Positions 20,766-33,007 of a DNA stretch of 64,000 nt are shown piece after piece. The stretch is from Arabidopsis thaliana (Eukaryota > Streptophyta > Magnoliopsida > Brassicales > Brassicaceae). The stretch's first letter is position 1. Every line of letters begins with the position of its first letter. The position numbers and the translations under genes were made by a program. The stretch lies in the NCBI RefSeq assembly GCF_000001735.4, contig NC_003074.8, forward strand, positions 15,259,261-15,323,260, read 5' to 3'. Under the pieces are notes generated by a model. The model had not been told where the DNA came from and made no database searches. It worked only from the letters and a program-made list of their open reading frames with translations.

Positions 20766-23700
20766 GATGATGATTTCCTTAATTATAATGTAGGTTATGC
20801 CGAGGAGAATGGTACCAATACTGATACAGATGAAGATGATGACTGGTCTGATTATCATAATTCATCAGAAAGTAAGACTATATATGTTTACTTTTTCCGT
20901 CTCTAAAAGATATTCTCATTTAATAACTATCATGTTCAAATAATAATAGGTGACTATGAAGAGAACTTGCAAGAAGATTTCTATTGGAGCAGCCAAGAAG
21001 AATGTTCTTCATATTCATCGTTAGATGAAGATGTTAATGCTGAAGATATGGCTCAAATCCCAGATGACATTATTTATGAAGCAAAAGATAAATTTGACAT
21101 ACTTAATATGTTAGAGAATGCTTTTGGAAAGCCTAAGTCAAAGCCTGTGATTCCACCTAACCCAAAAAGTGGTATAATCTTCATTTTAACTCATTTATTA
21201 GTTTCCAAAGCTATAGTTCCGATAGGGAAACTAATTTTATGAACTTATGTTTTGTTCAGCTTATGTCGATGAAGGTGATCCAGTTTACAGTTGTGACAAG
21301 TGTGGTGCTATTTTTTGGTATGGGGAACGTTTAAACAAGAGGAGGAATTCAAGAAATCCAATATATTCAGGATGTTGTATGCAAAGACAGATCGTATTGC
21401 CTTCCCTGAAGGAATCGCCTGAATTTTTGTGGCATTTGGTTACAAGTGATGATGAACTCGCTAAGCATTTTAGAGAAAATATCAGAGCTTACAACATGTT
21501 GTTCTCATTCACATCTATAGGGGTAAAGTAGATCATTGTCTTCCTAAGGATCGTGGGCCTAACATGTTTGCAATACAAGGTGAAAATTACTATCTCATGG
21601 GTGCTTTGAAACCAAAATCAGGTGCTAAAGCAAAGTTTCAACAGCTGTATATTGTTGATACTGAAAATGAGGTTAAGAACAGATATAACATAATGAGGTA
21701 TCTTCTATTTTATTTTCAATCTTTACAACTATACAATTCAGTACTACATCACTAAACTAATTTGTTTCTCTATTATTCAGCAATGAGAACGAATCTGAAA
21801 ACGGCCAGAAGAAGAAAAAAATCATGAAGCTTTTAAATCGGGTAAACCCTCATGTGAAGGCATTTAGATATGCAAGAGACAGATTTAATACAGATGCGCA
21901 AGAAAGTTTTCACATGAGAATTATTGCTGCTCGAAAAACTGACCCAAGGATATACAATCTGCCTACTGCATCTGAAGTTGCTGCATTAATTCCAGGAGAT
22001 TTCCATGAAGACATGGATAAACTTGATATTGTGTTACAGGAAACTACTTCGGGGAAGTTAAAAAGAATCAGTTAACTACATGTTTCCTACCTAGCTTTGC
22101 AATATCCTCTATTATTCGCACGCGGGGAAGATGGTTATAGACTTGGCATAAAGAAAGCTAGAACAAATGGTCATGGCGATGGAAAAAAAGAACAGAAAGA
22201 CGTAAGCATGAGACAATGGTTTGCATATCGTCTACAAGAAAGGAAGGCGGAGAAACACATTTTATTTCGTTCTAAGCGTTTGCTGCAGCAGTTCATAGTT
22301 GATGCTTACACTATGATTGAGTCTAACAGGCTGAGGTATATTAAGAAGAATCAACCAAAATTCAGAAGTTCTACCAGAGAACCAATTCAGAATGCATCGA
22401 ACTCTGGAAACAATGATTTGGAAAACCAAGGTAAAGAAGTTAAAATTCCAGCTTCTTTTACAGGCGGACCAAGGTACATGACAAACAACTATTTGGATGC
22501 AATGGCTATTTGCAAACACTTTGGATTTCCATCACTTTTCATAACGTTTACTTGCAATCCAAAGTGGCCTGAAATAGTTAGATTCTGTAAAGAGAGGAAC
22601 TTGAAGTCTGAAGATAGACAAGACATCATTTGTCGGATTTTAAGATGAAGCTTGATAATCTTATGCATGATCTAACCATCAAACACCTACTTGGGAAAAC
22701 AGTTTCAAGTATGTATAATTTCAATCTGATAGCTATAGTATTACTCGTGTGATTTTATATAAACGTTCCTGTCAATATTAACATATTACTACATGTATTT
22801 TTCATTTTGGGTTATATAATCTTGAATCCTACTATTATTATATAAACGTTGCTTTCGAGTTAAAATTAACCTTTAAAATATCTTGATGACCCAAACATTG
22901 CTCCTAATCTCTTTGCTTTTATTCGTGAAATATATTTAAATGGGTAATAGTATGCAACAATTTAAATTCAAAGAACACTACTGTTTCATTACTCTAATGG
23001 AGACTTAGTTAAAGACGGCTTATTGAGAATATTAAAAATCTAAAGATACAAAAAAATCTATAATGCTCCTAACTGGTCGCTGAAAATTATTCAACATTTT
23101 TTATTTTTTGTAGGCATGTACACAATTGAATTTCAGAAAAGATGACTTCCCCATGCACACATATTGTTATTCATGCATCCTACCAGTAAGTTGTCTACAG
23201 CCGAAGACACTGACAAAGTTATAACTGCTGAAATTCCTAATAAGAAAAAGAAACCAAAGCTGTATGCAGTGGTTAAAGACTGTATGATCATGGACCGTGT
23301 GGTGTTGGTCATCCGAATTCACCATGTATGGAGAATGGACAATGTAAAAAGTATTTTCCAAAGAGCTATTCTGACACTACTAAGGTTGATAATGATGGGT
23401 TTCCAGTTTATAGAAGATGTAACACTGGTATTTACGTCGAGAAGAACGGTTTTCAATGCGATAATCGTTACGTCATCCCATATAATGAAAAGCTATCTCT
23501 ACGTTATCAGGCTCATATTAATGTGGAATGGTGTAATCATCCAGGTTCAATAAAATATCTTTTTAAGTATGTTCATAAAGGACATGACCGTGTAACAATG
23601 ACTGTTGAGCCAAATGACCAAGATACTGCTAAAAAGGAGAAGGACGAAGTGAAGGATTACTTTGATTGCAGGTAATTTCTTTAGTATTTGCATTACTTTT

Positions 23701-23884
23701 AGACACATAAAGTAATTATTATATCTCACATTGTTAATTGCAGTTCTTTTTTAATTATAACAGGTACGTTTCAGCTTGTGAAGCTATGTTGAGAATTTTC
23801 AAATTTCCCATACACTATAGAACAACACCAATTGTTAAACTTTTCTTTCATGAAGAAGGAAAACAACCAGTTTATTATAAACCA
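20766..23884 (+). pseudogene. Helitron Rep nuclease region (HUH, two-Tyr), broken
   Basis: After an acidic segment, several exons encode the Helitron Rep N-terminal region: CDKCGAIFWYGER and a CC pair (zinc-binding), SPEFLWHL, RENIRAYNMLFSFTS, DTENEVKNR, PLLFARGEDGY, RLLQQFIVDAYTMIE, GGPRYMTNNYLDAM, PSLFITFTCNPKWPE. The HUH motif LPHAHI is at 23146-23163, and the two catalytic tyrosines lie in [10 protein letters not shown] at 23556-23570. Exon ends carry GT/AG signals (for example an intron from about 22710 to 23113). Lesions: TAA at 22073-22075, a frameshift near 22638, TGA at 23143-23145 directly before the HUH, and a 1-base loss near 23288. Rep would nick and join strands during rolling-circle transposition; this copy is dead. 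Confidence 0.85.
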
Positions 23885-24179
23885 GGTCAGACATATATAT
23901 TGTATTGACGTCCATTATTTGGGAAGTATGATGACACATATATAAAGTTTTATTCTATTAAACGTTTGAGACTATAATGACTTTATATACTTCTACCGAA
24001 TTTGGAGATGAATTGTGCTAGCCGAATAGTAAAGTTATTATTTTATTATCACGTTATACATAGAATGAATTTTTATTTGGTTGTGTAGAAGAGTTTATTT
24101 TACTATTGTCTTAAACATGGAATCATTTTGTTTTGTTTGAAATTATCATAAACTATGTACATGTAATTAAGATAATATT

Positions 24180-24405
24180 GGTGTAGCATCCGCATAATGG
24201 AATCATTTTAAAGGAATCATTTTGTTTAGATATAAACTATCATAACCTATGTATGTGTAATTAAGATATTGTTATTGTAGCATGCGAAATATTATTAAAC
24301 AATGTACGTGTAATCATTTTACTGTCACCACTTCGTAAAAATAGAAACATGATACAATATATAATATTATTAAACAATGTACGTGTAATCATTTTACCGT
24401 CACCA
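24180..24405 (+). repeat. Short tandem and dispersed repeats in a Helitron intron
   Basis: A unit of about 75 bp containing AACAATGTACGTGTAATCAT and ATAGAAACATGATACAAT is repeated in tandem at about 24294-24400. Related pieces (GCATAATGGAATCATTTT) recur at 24190-24290. The unit resumes at 27351-27480 on the far side of the CACTA insertion, which shows the intron was continuous before it. Confidence 0.6.
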
Positions 24406-24774
24406 CACTACAAGAAATATCCACATTGTTAGCATGAGAGAAGAGCTATTAAATGTCATCAATAGCGTTTTCATAAACGCTATGTTATGCCCCTGTTATG
24501 ATAGACCCCTTATATACAATATCATTCTATTATGCTATTATATGTCGTTCTATTATAACACTAATCAATTGTTTTAATATACTTTCTTGTAGCACATATT
24601 TAGTGCTGTTTTATATTGTTTCATTACACATTTATTCGATGTTTTGTTATATTGTGTCGTAACACTTTTATTTTGCTATTTGATTTATGTAATTTTTCTA
24701 TTTTTACCCTATTTTACAGAATTTATTAAATTAGATTTATCAATAAATTTATATTTCATAAATCATCAACATAC

Positions 24775-24776
<2 letters not shown>

Positions 24777-24807
<31 letters not shown>
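24777..24807. repeat. TA microsatellite
   Basis: An uninterrupted TA run lies inside the CACTA element. Confidence 0.9.
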
Positions 24808-24810
<3 letters not shown>

Positions 24811-25604
24811 ATTAACCAAAACAAGTCTTACATACCATCATACCAATACAAATCTTATACCAATATCATAATTAAGTGTCGCCAAATATTAACAAAGAGA
24901 CATAATTCTTGAGGTGAACTAGGTTAAAAGAGTAAAAGCAAGCAACTTTGAATGGTGAAGGAAAGAGATGAACTTCTTGAAGCCTTACTAGCGTTCTCCT
25001 GTTCCTCTGCCAATGCTCAAGCTGATTAAGGTTTCCAAGAAGTGCATAAGTGAGGGTTGCAGAGATGAGATGATTAAGCTCTCCAACTGAAAAGCTCATT
25101 ACCAAAGTGAAGACAATCAACATCTAATCAAGCAATACATCAAAACTGTTGAATAATCTTAGTCACAACATCCCATGTATGATCTATCTTACTTTTATAG
25201 CTTCACATTCTTAGATAAAACATCAATGTGATAAGAATTCATGAAGATAGAGATGTAATAGGAGAATGAAAGTTTACCTCAGACATTAATTTCTTGAGAA
25301 TCTCTTGCTTCAGCAGCTCTTCTCTTGTCAGGTCAAGGTCAGATAATTTATTGGTCTCTGGTTCACCTTAAGCACTGAATAATATATATAAAGTCACCTT
25401 AGCTTCAAAAGAAACAAGAATATGCCACAGCTTCACACACGGATAGAACCTATAGATAGAAAAGTAGGAGATTCAAACAAACCAACGTTTTGATTTTTAC
25501 TGACCAAGTTTTATTTACAGTAGCAGACTAAAATAACCAGACGGATTAGTATCGAAAAGAAAAACATAAACAAAGGTGAAGCCAGAAATGCAGAGAAACA
25601 TTAC

Positions 25605-26634
25605 CCAAGATCTGAAGGAAGTCTGACTCCACCTATACGGACACGCTTCAATGAATCAACCTGGAACAAGTCAAGGCATAAAGAATTAGAATGAGTTTAG
25701 ATACACGTAAAAGAGATACAAGTCTATTAAAGGCAAAAGTGAAACGATTTGGAAATCTCTCTTATCATTCAGTGGATGAACATAAATCAAATCTCATAAT
25801 ACAAAATTTGCAATTCCAACGTTAGTTCACCAATGAGTATGTTCACAAGAAATGGAGTATTGATAACATATTAAGCCAATGTTATTTTTAGACTATTATG
25901 GAGCTCTTATTCTAATTCGAGAAGAAGGGAAGACCAAAATATGAAAGGAGACATTTTCACTGGAAAAGAAGAAAGCTGACCTCAAGCCCAACATTTTTCA
26001 CTAATTCCCTGACTTCATGATTTCTTCCTTCGTGAACCTGCACAGATCCACACAATACATGTTAATTCAGCTGAAACAAATCATGCAACCAACATCAATA
26101 GGTTAGATAGTGTTAACGCGTTTGGTTTATGAACCTATAAAATTGTCAAATAAAAAAACTACGACACTATTTTTAGTAGAAAAAACCACAATCTTCAGAA
26201 GCTATACAAGGTAGGGGAAGTTATATCACTGGATTTCAGTAACATAGTTTGAAGTTAGGTCAAAACTCTGGCAGTCAGAAATAAAGAGAATCCTAAAGTC
26301 TAGATAATGTATGTGGAGATACTTTGTCGTTCCTATACTTAAAAATCCAATGTGACTACGATATGTCTCATCTAATTTTTTACAAGATAATCTAGGACTA
26401 GCAAACAGCATAAGGACTGGTGACACCTTTTAGAATCTATAACAACAGAGAACTTTAAAACTGAGAAAGCTTTGGAAAAGTACCACTATACGCAGCCATG
26501 CTCTTGGTATATCATGCTGCTTTGGCATCAACTCAACTAAATCTGGGACACAGTGGATTCCTTCCACCATTGTGCCTTCACTGATTGCCATTAAGTGTCG
26601 TTTGTGTATATCACCTACAACCGTGGTAATATAT
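25605..26634 (-). pseudogene. SVR1: Captured exons of a chloroplast RluB/RsuA-type pseudouridine synthase gene
   Basis: Three exons with intact GT/AG borders and retained introns lie on the minus strand: 26484-26634 (ITTVVGDIHKRHLMAISEGT, then VPDLVELMPKQHD), 25981-26037 (VHEGRNHEVRELVKNVGLE) and 25605-25660 (VDSLKRVRIGGVRLPSDLG). Joined in frame they match the C-terminal catalytic domain of RsuA/RluB pseudouridine synthases, with the family motif EGRNHEVR. The wording is close to what I recall of Arabidopsis SVR1, the plastid rRNA-modifying member, so the symbol marks a likely source, not a working gene. No upstream exon was found within the element. Coding frames are free of stops, which suggests a fairly recent capture. 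Confidence 0.75.
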
Positions 26635-27481
26635 CTGCAATTTTAAAAACGAAAGATAATAAGAGCTACAAAACCTTTGAACTACTTAGACAGAACATAA
26701 ATGTTCAAGGAAACAAACAACCGTTCCTTATCTCTATTTCTCCGATCCGGTTCAAGATCTCGTTCACGACGGTCACGCTCACAGTTCTCTCTCACTCTCT
26801 ATCTCTATCCCTATGGCGGTGTCGATCTCGCCATCTATCTTTCTCCATGTCGCAGTCACGACGGAATGGACGCGAAATGAGCGGTGGAGTCTAAAAGACC
26901 TAGCTCTCATTTGGGGGAAAATTGATGATGAAGATGGTGTTCCTCCGGTGACGACGGAGGCTACGAAGGTGTTTTTGGAAGGGATTGTGTCTCTTGTGTA
27001 GAGAAGAGTGAGGAGGAACACGACGGTGAAGAAAGTGACCTAGATCTGATTTGGGGATTTTTTGTTTTCTACTGTTTTGTTGTTGAGGGGAAAGTTTTTT
27101 TTTTTTTGCTTGGGGTATATAGATTGTGAGACTAAAAATTTTTTGGATCTGAAAATTTATGGCGCTTAAGTGAATTTTTCATCGAAGTATTGGCGGAATA
27201 AGTGATTTCAGCTTTCGGTTTAGTGATTTTTGATCTTAGCCTTGTAGTACTGCTATTATATAGTAATGAAAAAGTAAAATTCATTTTTCATAGCAGTGAC
27301 GGAAAATGAGCTATCGTCATATGCTATCAATGTAGATATTTCTTGTAGTGGGCCACTTCGTAAAAATAGAAACATGATACAGTATATAATGTTGTTGTAG
27401 CATGCGCATAATGGAATCATTTTTTTAGATAAAAATTATCATAACCTATGTATGTGTAATTAAGATATTGTTATATTCTAG

Positions 27482-28058
27482 GTGAAACAACGGAGAGTGT
27501 AATAGATCGATTAAGTTACGAAGCAACACAATTTTTAGCATGGTTTCAGCTTAACAAGAAGCCTCCAAGTAGAACAGTCCGTGCTAATGCCAAAAAACTA
27601 CCAAAAGCAGCTCCAGATCCAACAACGCTCTTATTTGAAGAATTCCAAATCACTTCACTTGGAACAGCAAAGAAAAGAAATTCATGATCAGAGAAAGGGG
27701 ATTTGCTATTGGAAGGATTAACTTTGTTCCACGGACAATAGAAGATGCTTATTATTTGAGAATTCTCTTAAACATCAAAAGAGGTGTTACAAGTTAGAAA
27801 GATCTAAAAACTGTGAAAGGTGTAGTTCACAAATCATTCAGAGATGCGGTTTTTGCTTTAGGCTTGCTTGACGATGACAAAGAGTACATCAACGCGATTA
27901 AAGATGCAAATTTTTGGTGCTCTGCCAAGTATGTTCGTAGGCTATTTGTCATCATGCTACTTTCAGAAAGTTTAACCAAACCAGAGATGGTATGGGACGA
28001 AACCTGGAGGATTCTATCTAAGGATATTGAGCGTAGAAAAAAAAAAGAATGGAAGTGA
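27482..28058 (+). pseudogene. Helitron Rep-helicase linker region
   Basis: The frame resumes after the CACTA insertion with YEATQFLAWFQLNKK and continues [52 protein letters not shown] and WDETWRILSKDI. This block always lies between the Rep and helicase domains of plant Helitrons. A stop near 27686 and another near 27796 interrupt it. Confidence 0.8.
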
Positions 28059-28189
28059 CCAGGTCTGTCTCTTCAATATATATATTTAATTATATATAAA
28101 TCAGATTATATGACATTAACTATTCATAGACATTTATATTAGTTGTGTGACTAACGTTCAATGTCTTTATAAATGTTGCAGATCTTCAG

Positions 28190-30010
28190 CTAAGTGATGA
28201 GGAAAGACAACAATATTGTTTGCAAGAGATAGCCAGGCTACTTACCAAAAACGGAGTTTCACTTTCAAAATGGAACAGATGCCACAAATTTCAGATGAAC
28301 ACGTTGAAAAATGCAACCATTTTATATTAGATGAACGCAAGTACGACCGTGCATATTTGACAGAAAAGCATGAAGAATGGTTGACTATGGTGACTTCAGA
28401 GCAAAGAAGATATATGATGAGATTATGGATGTTGTGTTACATGACAGAGGCGGAGTGTTTTTTGTTTACGGTTTTGGAGGCACCGGAAAAACTTTTCTAT
28501 GGAAATTATTATCTGCTGCCGTTAGATCAAAAGGAGACATATCATTAAACGTCGCATCTAGCGGTATTGCTGCTCTACGTTTAGATGGCGGCAGAACAGC
28601 ACACTCTAGGTTTGATATTCCTATAAACCCCAATGAATCCTCTACATGTAACATTTCACGTGGTTCAGATCTTGGTGAGTTGGTCAAAGAGGCAAAACTA
28701 ATTATTTGGGATGAAGCTCCTATGATGAGTAAGCATTGCTTTGAGTCTTTGGATAGAACTTTAAAAGATATTGTGAATAATCCAGGGGACAAGCCTTTGG
28801 GTGGTAAGGTTATAGTTTTTGGAGGTGATTTCAGACAAGTGTTACCGGTGATAAATGGTGCTGGTAGAGAAGAGATTGTTTTTGCTGCACTAAATTCTTC
28901 TTATATCTGGGAGCACTCCAAAGTTTTGGAGCTAACAAAGAACATGAGACTTCTTGCAGACATTAGTGAGCATGAAAAGCGAGATATCGAGGATTTTTCC
29001 AAGTGGATACTAGATGTTGGGGATGGGAAAATTTCACAGCCCAATGATGGAATTGCTTTGATTGATATCCCAGAAGAATTTCTTATTAATGGGGATAATG
29101 ATCCGGTGGAATCAATCATAGAGGCAGTTTACGGAAATACTTTTATGGAGGAGAAAGACCCAAAGAAGACCGATTATCCCCAATATCAAGGAAGAGCGAT
29201 TCTTTGTCCTACTAATGAGGATGTGAATTCCATAAACGAGCATATGATGAGAATGTTAGATGGTAAGTTAAACTTTAACCAAACACTATTGTATTTTCGC
29301 TGAAATTACTTAATCTCAAATAGCGTTTTACTAAAATTTGGTATTCATTATGTTTGTAGGTGAAGAAAGAATCTACCTAAGTTCTGATAGTATAGACCCT
29401 GCTGACATAAGTTCTGCGAATAATGCTGCTTATTTAGCTGATTTTTTAAACAACGTCAGAGTTTATGGATTGCCGAACCATTGCTTGCGCTTGAAAGTTG
29501 GTTGTCCAGTCATGTTGTTGAGAAACATGGATCCTAATAAAGGTTTATGCAATGGGACAAGATTACAGGTCACTCAAATGACAGATACTATAATACAAGC
29601 TAGATTTATTACAGGTAATAGAGTTGGTAAGATTGTTCTGATTCCTAGGATGCTAATCACACCATCAGATACAAGATTACCTTTCAAAATGAGGCGTAGC
29701 AATTTGCTCTATCTGTAGCTTTTGCCATGACCATAAATAAGAGTCAAGGGCAGACACTAGAGTCTGTTGGACTTTATTTGCCTAGGCCTGTGTTTTCACA
29801 TGGACAACTATACGTGGCAATCTCTAGAGTGACGTCAAAAACTAGTACGAAGTTTTTTTAAGCCACCATTTTAATTACTATAATATGTATACGATTATTA
29901 ATCTTCCACAAATATCAGGTTTGAAGATTCTTATAACAGACAAGAAAGGAAAACCGCAGAAAAAAACAATGAATGTTGTTTTTAAAGAAATGTTTCAAAA
30001 CCTACACTAA
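28190..30010 (+). pseudogene. Helitron PIF1-type DNA helicase
   Basis: The helicase includes Walker A (GFGGTGKTF, near 28470), the DEAP-type Walker B (IIWDEAPM), GGDFRQVLPV, LTKNMRL, and after an intron (about 29262-29357) the 2B/C-terminal motifs [22 protein letters not shown] and YVAISRVTS. After a further intron a short last exon ends at TAA 30008-30010. A frameshift near 28413 precedes the Walker A, and one A is missing at about 29697 (GCGTAGCAA, against GCGTAAGCAA in the two copies downstream). The enzyme unwinds DNA during rolling-circle transposition. Its C-terminal exons are repeated twice more in tandem. Confidence 0.88.
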
Positions 30011-30326
30011 GACAATTATGGAAAGAAAGATATGGGATTCCTAGTCAACCAGGTTATTAAATTAAGAAATCAAAAACGTTTTTCAGTTTTTTATAGGATT
30101 ACATTCAACGTAATATTTGGCACTAATGAAGTTATTTTACAAATTTCATGCTCACAGATATAGTTGCATCAAATCAAGGAATAAAGATGCTCAAGCATTG
30201 TCAGGACGTGTTAAATGGAATAAGAATTGGTAAAAAACTCAACTGGATTTTCTTAACTATGTTATAGTTCGAAAGAAACTTACGGTTTTTTAATTTCTTT
30301 ATTACTCTGATTATGTCTAATATTGG
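29485..30326 (+). repeat. Helicase 3' segment, tandem copy 1 of 3
   Basis: The original copy of the 842-bp unit contains the C-terminal helicase exon, an intron, the last exon and about 300 bp of downstream DNA. It carries the frameshift at about 29697. Confidence 0.9.
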
Positions 30327-31170
30327 TTGCTCTTGAAAGTTGGTTGTCCGGTCATGTTGTTGAGAAACATGGATCCTAATAAAGGTTTATGCAATGGGAC
30401 AAGATTACAGGTCACTCAAATGGCAGATACTGTAATACAAGCTAGATTTATTACAGGTAATAGAGTTGGTAAGATTGTTCTGATTCCTAGGATGCTAATC
30501 ACACCATCAGATACAAGATTACCTTTCAAAATGAGGCGTAAGCAATTTGCTCTATCTGTAGCTTTTGCCATGACCATAAATAAGAGTCAAGGGCAGACAC
30601 TAGAGTCTGTTGGACTTTATTTGCCTAGGCCTGTGTTTTCACATGGGCAACTATACGTGGCAATCTCTAGAGTGACGTCAAAAACTGGTACAAAGTTTTC
30701 TTAAGCCACCATTTTAATTACTATAATATGTATACGATTATTAATCTTCCACAAATATCAGGTTTGAAGATTCTTATAACAGACAAGAAAGGAAAACCAC
30801 AGAAAAAAACAATGAATGTTGTTTTTAAAGAAATGTTTCAAAACCTACACTAAGACAATTATGGAAAGAAAGATATGGGATTCCTAGTCAACCAGGTTAA
30901 TAAATTAAGAAATCAAAAACGTTTTTCAGTTTTTTTATAGGATTACATTCAACGTAATATTTGGCACTAATGAAGTTATTTTACAAATTTCATGCTCACA
31001 GATTTAGTTGCATCAAATCAAGGAATAAAGATGCTCAAGCATTGTCAGGACGTGTTAAATGGAATAAGAATTGGTAAAAAACTCAACTGGATTTTCTTAA
31101 CTATGTTATAGTTCGAAAGAAACTTACGTTTTTTTAATTTCTTTATTACTCTGATTATGTCTAATATTGG
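30327..31170 (+). repeat. Helicase 3' segment, tandem copy 2 of 3
   Basis: This 844-bp unit differs from copy 1 by about a dozen changes. Its coding frame ([12 protein letters not shown] to [10 protein letters not shown]) is intact but has no start or upstream exons of its own. It is a duplicate, not a separate gene. Confidence 0.9.
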
Positions 31171-32013
31171 TTGCTCTTGAAAGTTGGTTGTCCGGTCATG
31201 TTGTTGAGAAACATGGATCCTAATAAAGGTTTATGCAATGGGACAAGATTACAGGTCACTCAAATGGCAGATACTGTAATACAAGCTAGATTTATTACAG
31301 GTAATAGAGTTGGTAAGATTGTTCTGATTCCTAGGATGCTAATCACACCATTAGATACAAGATTACCTTTCAAAATGAGGCGTAAGCAATTTGCTCTATC
31401 TGTAGCTTTTGCCATGACCATAAATAAGAGTCAAGGGCAGACACTAGAATCTGTTGGACTTTATTTGCCTAGGCCTGTGTTTTCACATGGGCAACTATAC
31501 GTGGCAATCTCTAGAGTGACGTCAAAAACTGGTACAAAGTTTTCTTAAGCCACCATTTTAATTACTATAATATGTATACGATTATTAATCTTCCACAAAT
31601 ATCAGGTTTGAAGATTCTTATAACAGACAAGAAAGGAAAACCACAGAAAAAAACAATGAATGTTGTTTTTAAAGAAATGTTTCAAAACCTACACTAAGAC
31701 AATTATGGAAAGAAAGATATGGGATTCCTAGTCAACCAGGTTAATAAATTAAGAAATCAAAAACGTTTTTCAGTTTTTTTATAGGATTACATTCAACGTA
31801 ATATTTGGCACTAATGAAGTTATTTTACAAATTTCATGCTCACAGATTTAGTTGCATCAAATCAAGGAATAAAGATGCTCAAGCATTGTCAGGACGTGTT
31901 AAATGGAATAAGAGTTGGTAAAAAACTCAACTGGATTTTCTTAAGTATGTTATAGTTCGAAATAAACTTATGGTTTTTTAATTTCTTTATTACTCTGATT
32001 ATGTCTAATATTC
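31171..32013 (+). repeat. Helicase 3' segment, tandem copy 3 of 3
   Basis: This unit is almost identical to copy 2 (I count fewer than ten differences) and ends where the unique Helitron 3' sequence resumes at about 32014. Confidence 0.9.
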
Positions 32014-32770
32014 GAATATGAGATTGAATATTTCTTTACTATATAAAGACACGACGCAGTCAACATCATCCATTCAAAATAAGATTTTAGGAATCAGGTG
32101 CTAACCTTTATACACATATTAGGATCTGAAGTTGATGTCGCCTGCTACTTCATGTTTAGTTTGTCCTTCTTATATAGATTTACACTAATCCAAAAGCTTC
32201 AGCTGGTGCAAACCTGCATTTAAATTTGTAACAGATTAGAGTTCTTCTTAAGAGAACTTACTTGATAATATAACAAGTTAAACCTTAAGCTGTCTTAAAT
32301 ATATAAGTAGCTTTTTCAATCTTTAAATAGAGCTATTGGATTCTCGAACAACAATATATAATATACTACTTAGCTTTCATGTATAAGGACGACCAAATTC
32401 ATATATGACCTTCATGTGGCAACAATCAGCTATGGGATTTACATATTCCTTTTGGCTCCATATCTCATCAAGCTCGCCTTCCTTTCCAATTTTATATCAA
32501 AAAATAAATCAGACAAAATAGGAGATTGCAAAGCAAAACTTGAGACAAGATTCATGATTCTAGGAAAGAAAACATACTTGAAACGCACATAAGAGAGGGG
32601 TTGATTAGCCTGTTGCAATGTTTTTTTTGTGTTCTGTTTTGGAAGTCAATCAGTTACAAGAAGTGGATGAGGATGAAACAGGCTTTCGTCAACTAATTAC
32701 AACGAATGATGAAACATTTACGCTATAAATACTTATCTTAACAAACTCAATCATCAAATAAACACAACAA

Positions 32771-33007
32771 ATGGGAAACTGCATATGCGTAACGGAAAAA
32801 CCGACGATGACGTGGTCAGGAGACGATAGTGGATCATATAACAAGAGGAGGAGAAGAAGAAGAAGATGCACCGTGTTCATAAATATATGTGTATGTAGTA
32901 TTCTATTGATTTTCAATGACTCGGAATTCAATAAGAACCCAATTAGTTTCAATGTCAAGAAGAAGAAAGACCAGACACGCTTTCATTTCTATCTTCCCTG
33001 GTCATGA
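32771..33007 (+). CDS. Small ORF with N-terminal MGNC in the Helitron 3' region
   Basis: The 78-residue frame begins MGNCICVTEK, a good N-myristoylation/palmitoylation start, followed by WSGDDSGSY and a run of eight arginines/lysines. A TATA-like CTATAAATA lies about 45 bp upstream at 32724-32732. This could be the first exon and promoter of a captured host gene of the small MGNC...W.G(D/E)D type, but I cannot name a parent. The second half may be read-through into intron. Confidence 0.3.
   Translation: MGNCICVTEKPTMTWSGDDSGSYNKRRRRRRRCTVFINICVCSILLIFNDSEFNKNPISFNVKKKKDQTRFHFYLPWS

Larger units (their letters stand above)
24406..27350. mobile_element. Non-autonomous CACTA (En/Spm) element carrying host exons
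   Basis: Terminal inverted repeats are CACTACAAGAAATATCCACA (left) and its near complement ending TTTCTTGTAGTG (right). The 2945-bp element interrupts a Helitron intron. The pre-insertion sequence GTCACCACTTCG is still legible from a neighbouring repeat. The flanking CCA on the left recurs on the right after two extra bases (GG), so the 3-bp duplication is imperfect. No transposase is present. It contains exon fragments of a pseudouridine synthase gene at 25605-26634. Confidence 0.8.

Noticed and set aside
24872..25400. Minus-strand frames in the CACTA element, including a Lys/Leu-rich run near 25330 (LLKQEILKKLMSE)
   Set aside because: Could be more captured exon sequence, but I cannot match it to a gene and splice borders are unclear.
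30327..31548. Two intact 125-codon frames as separate helicase genes
   Set aside because: They are tandem copies of a C-terminal exon without upstream helicase motifs or start codons (they open with TTG).
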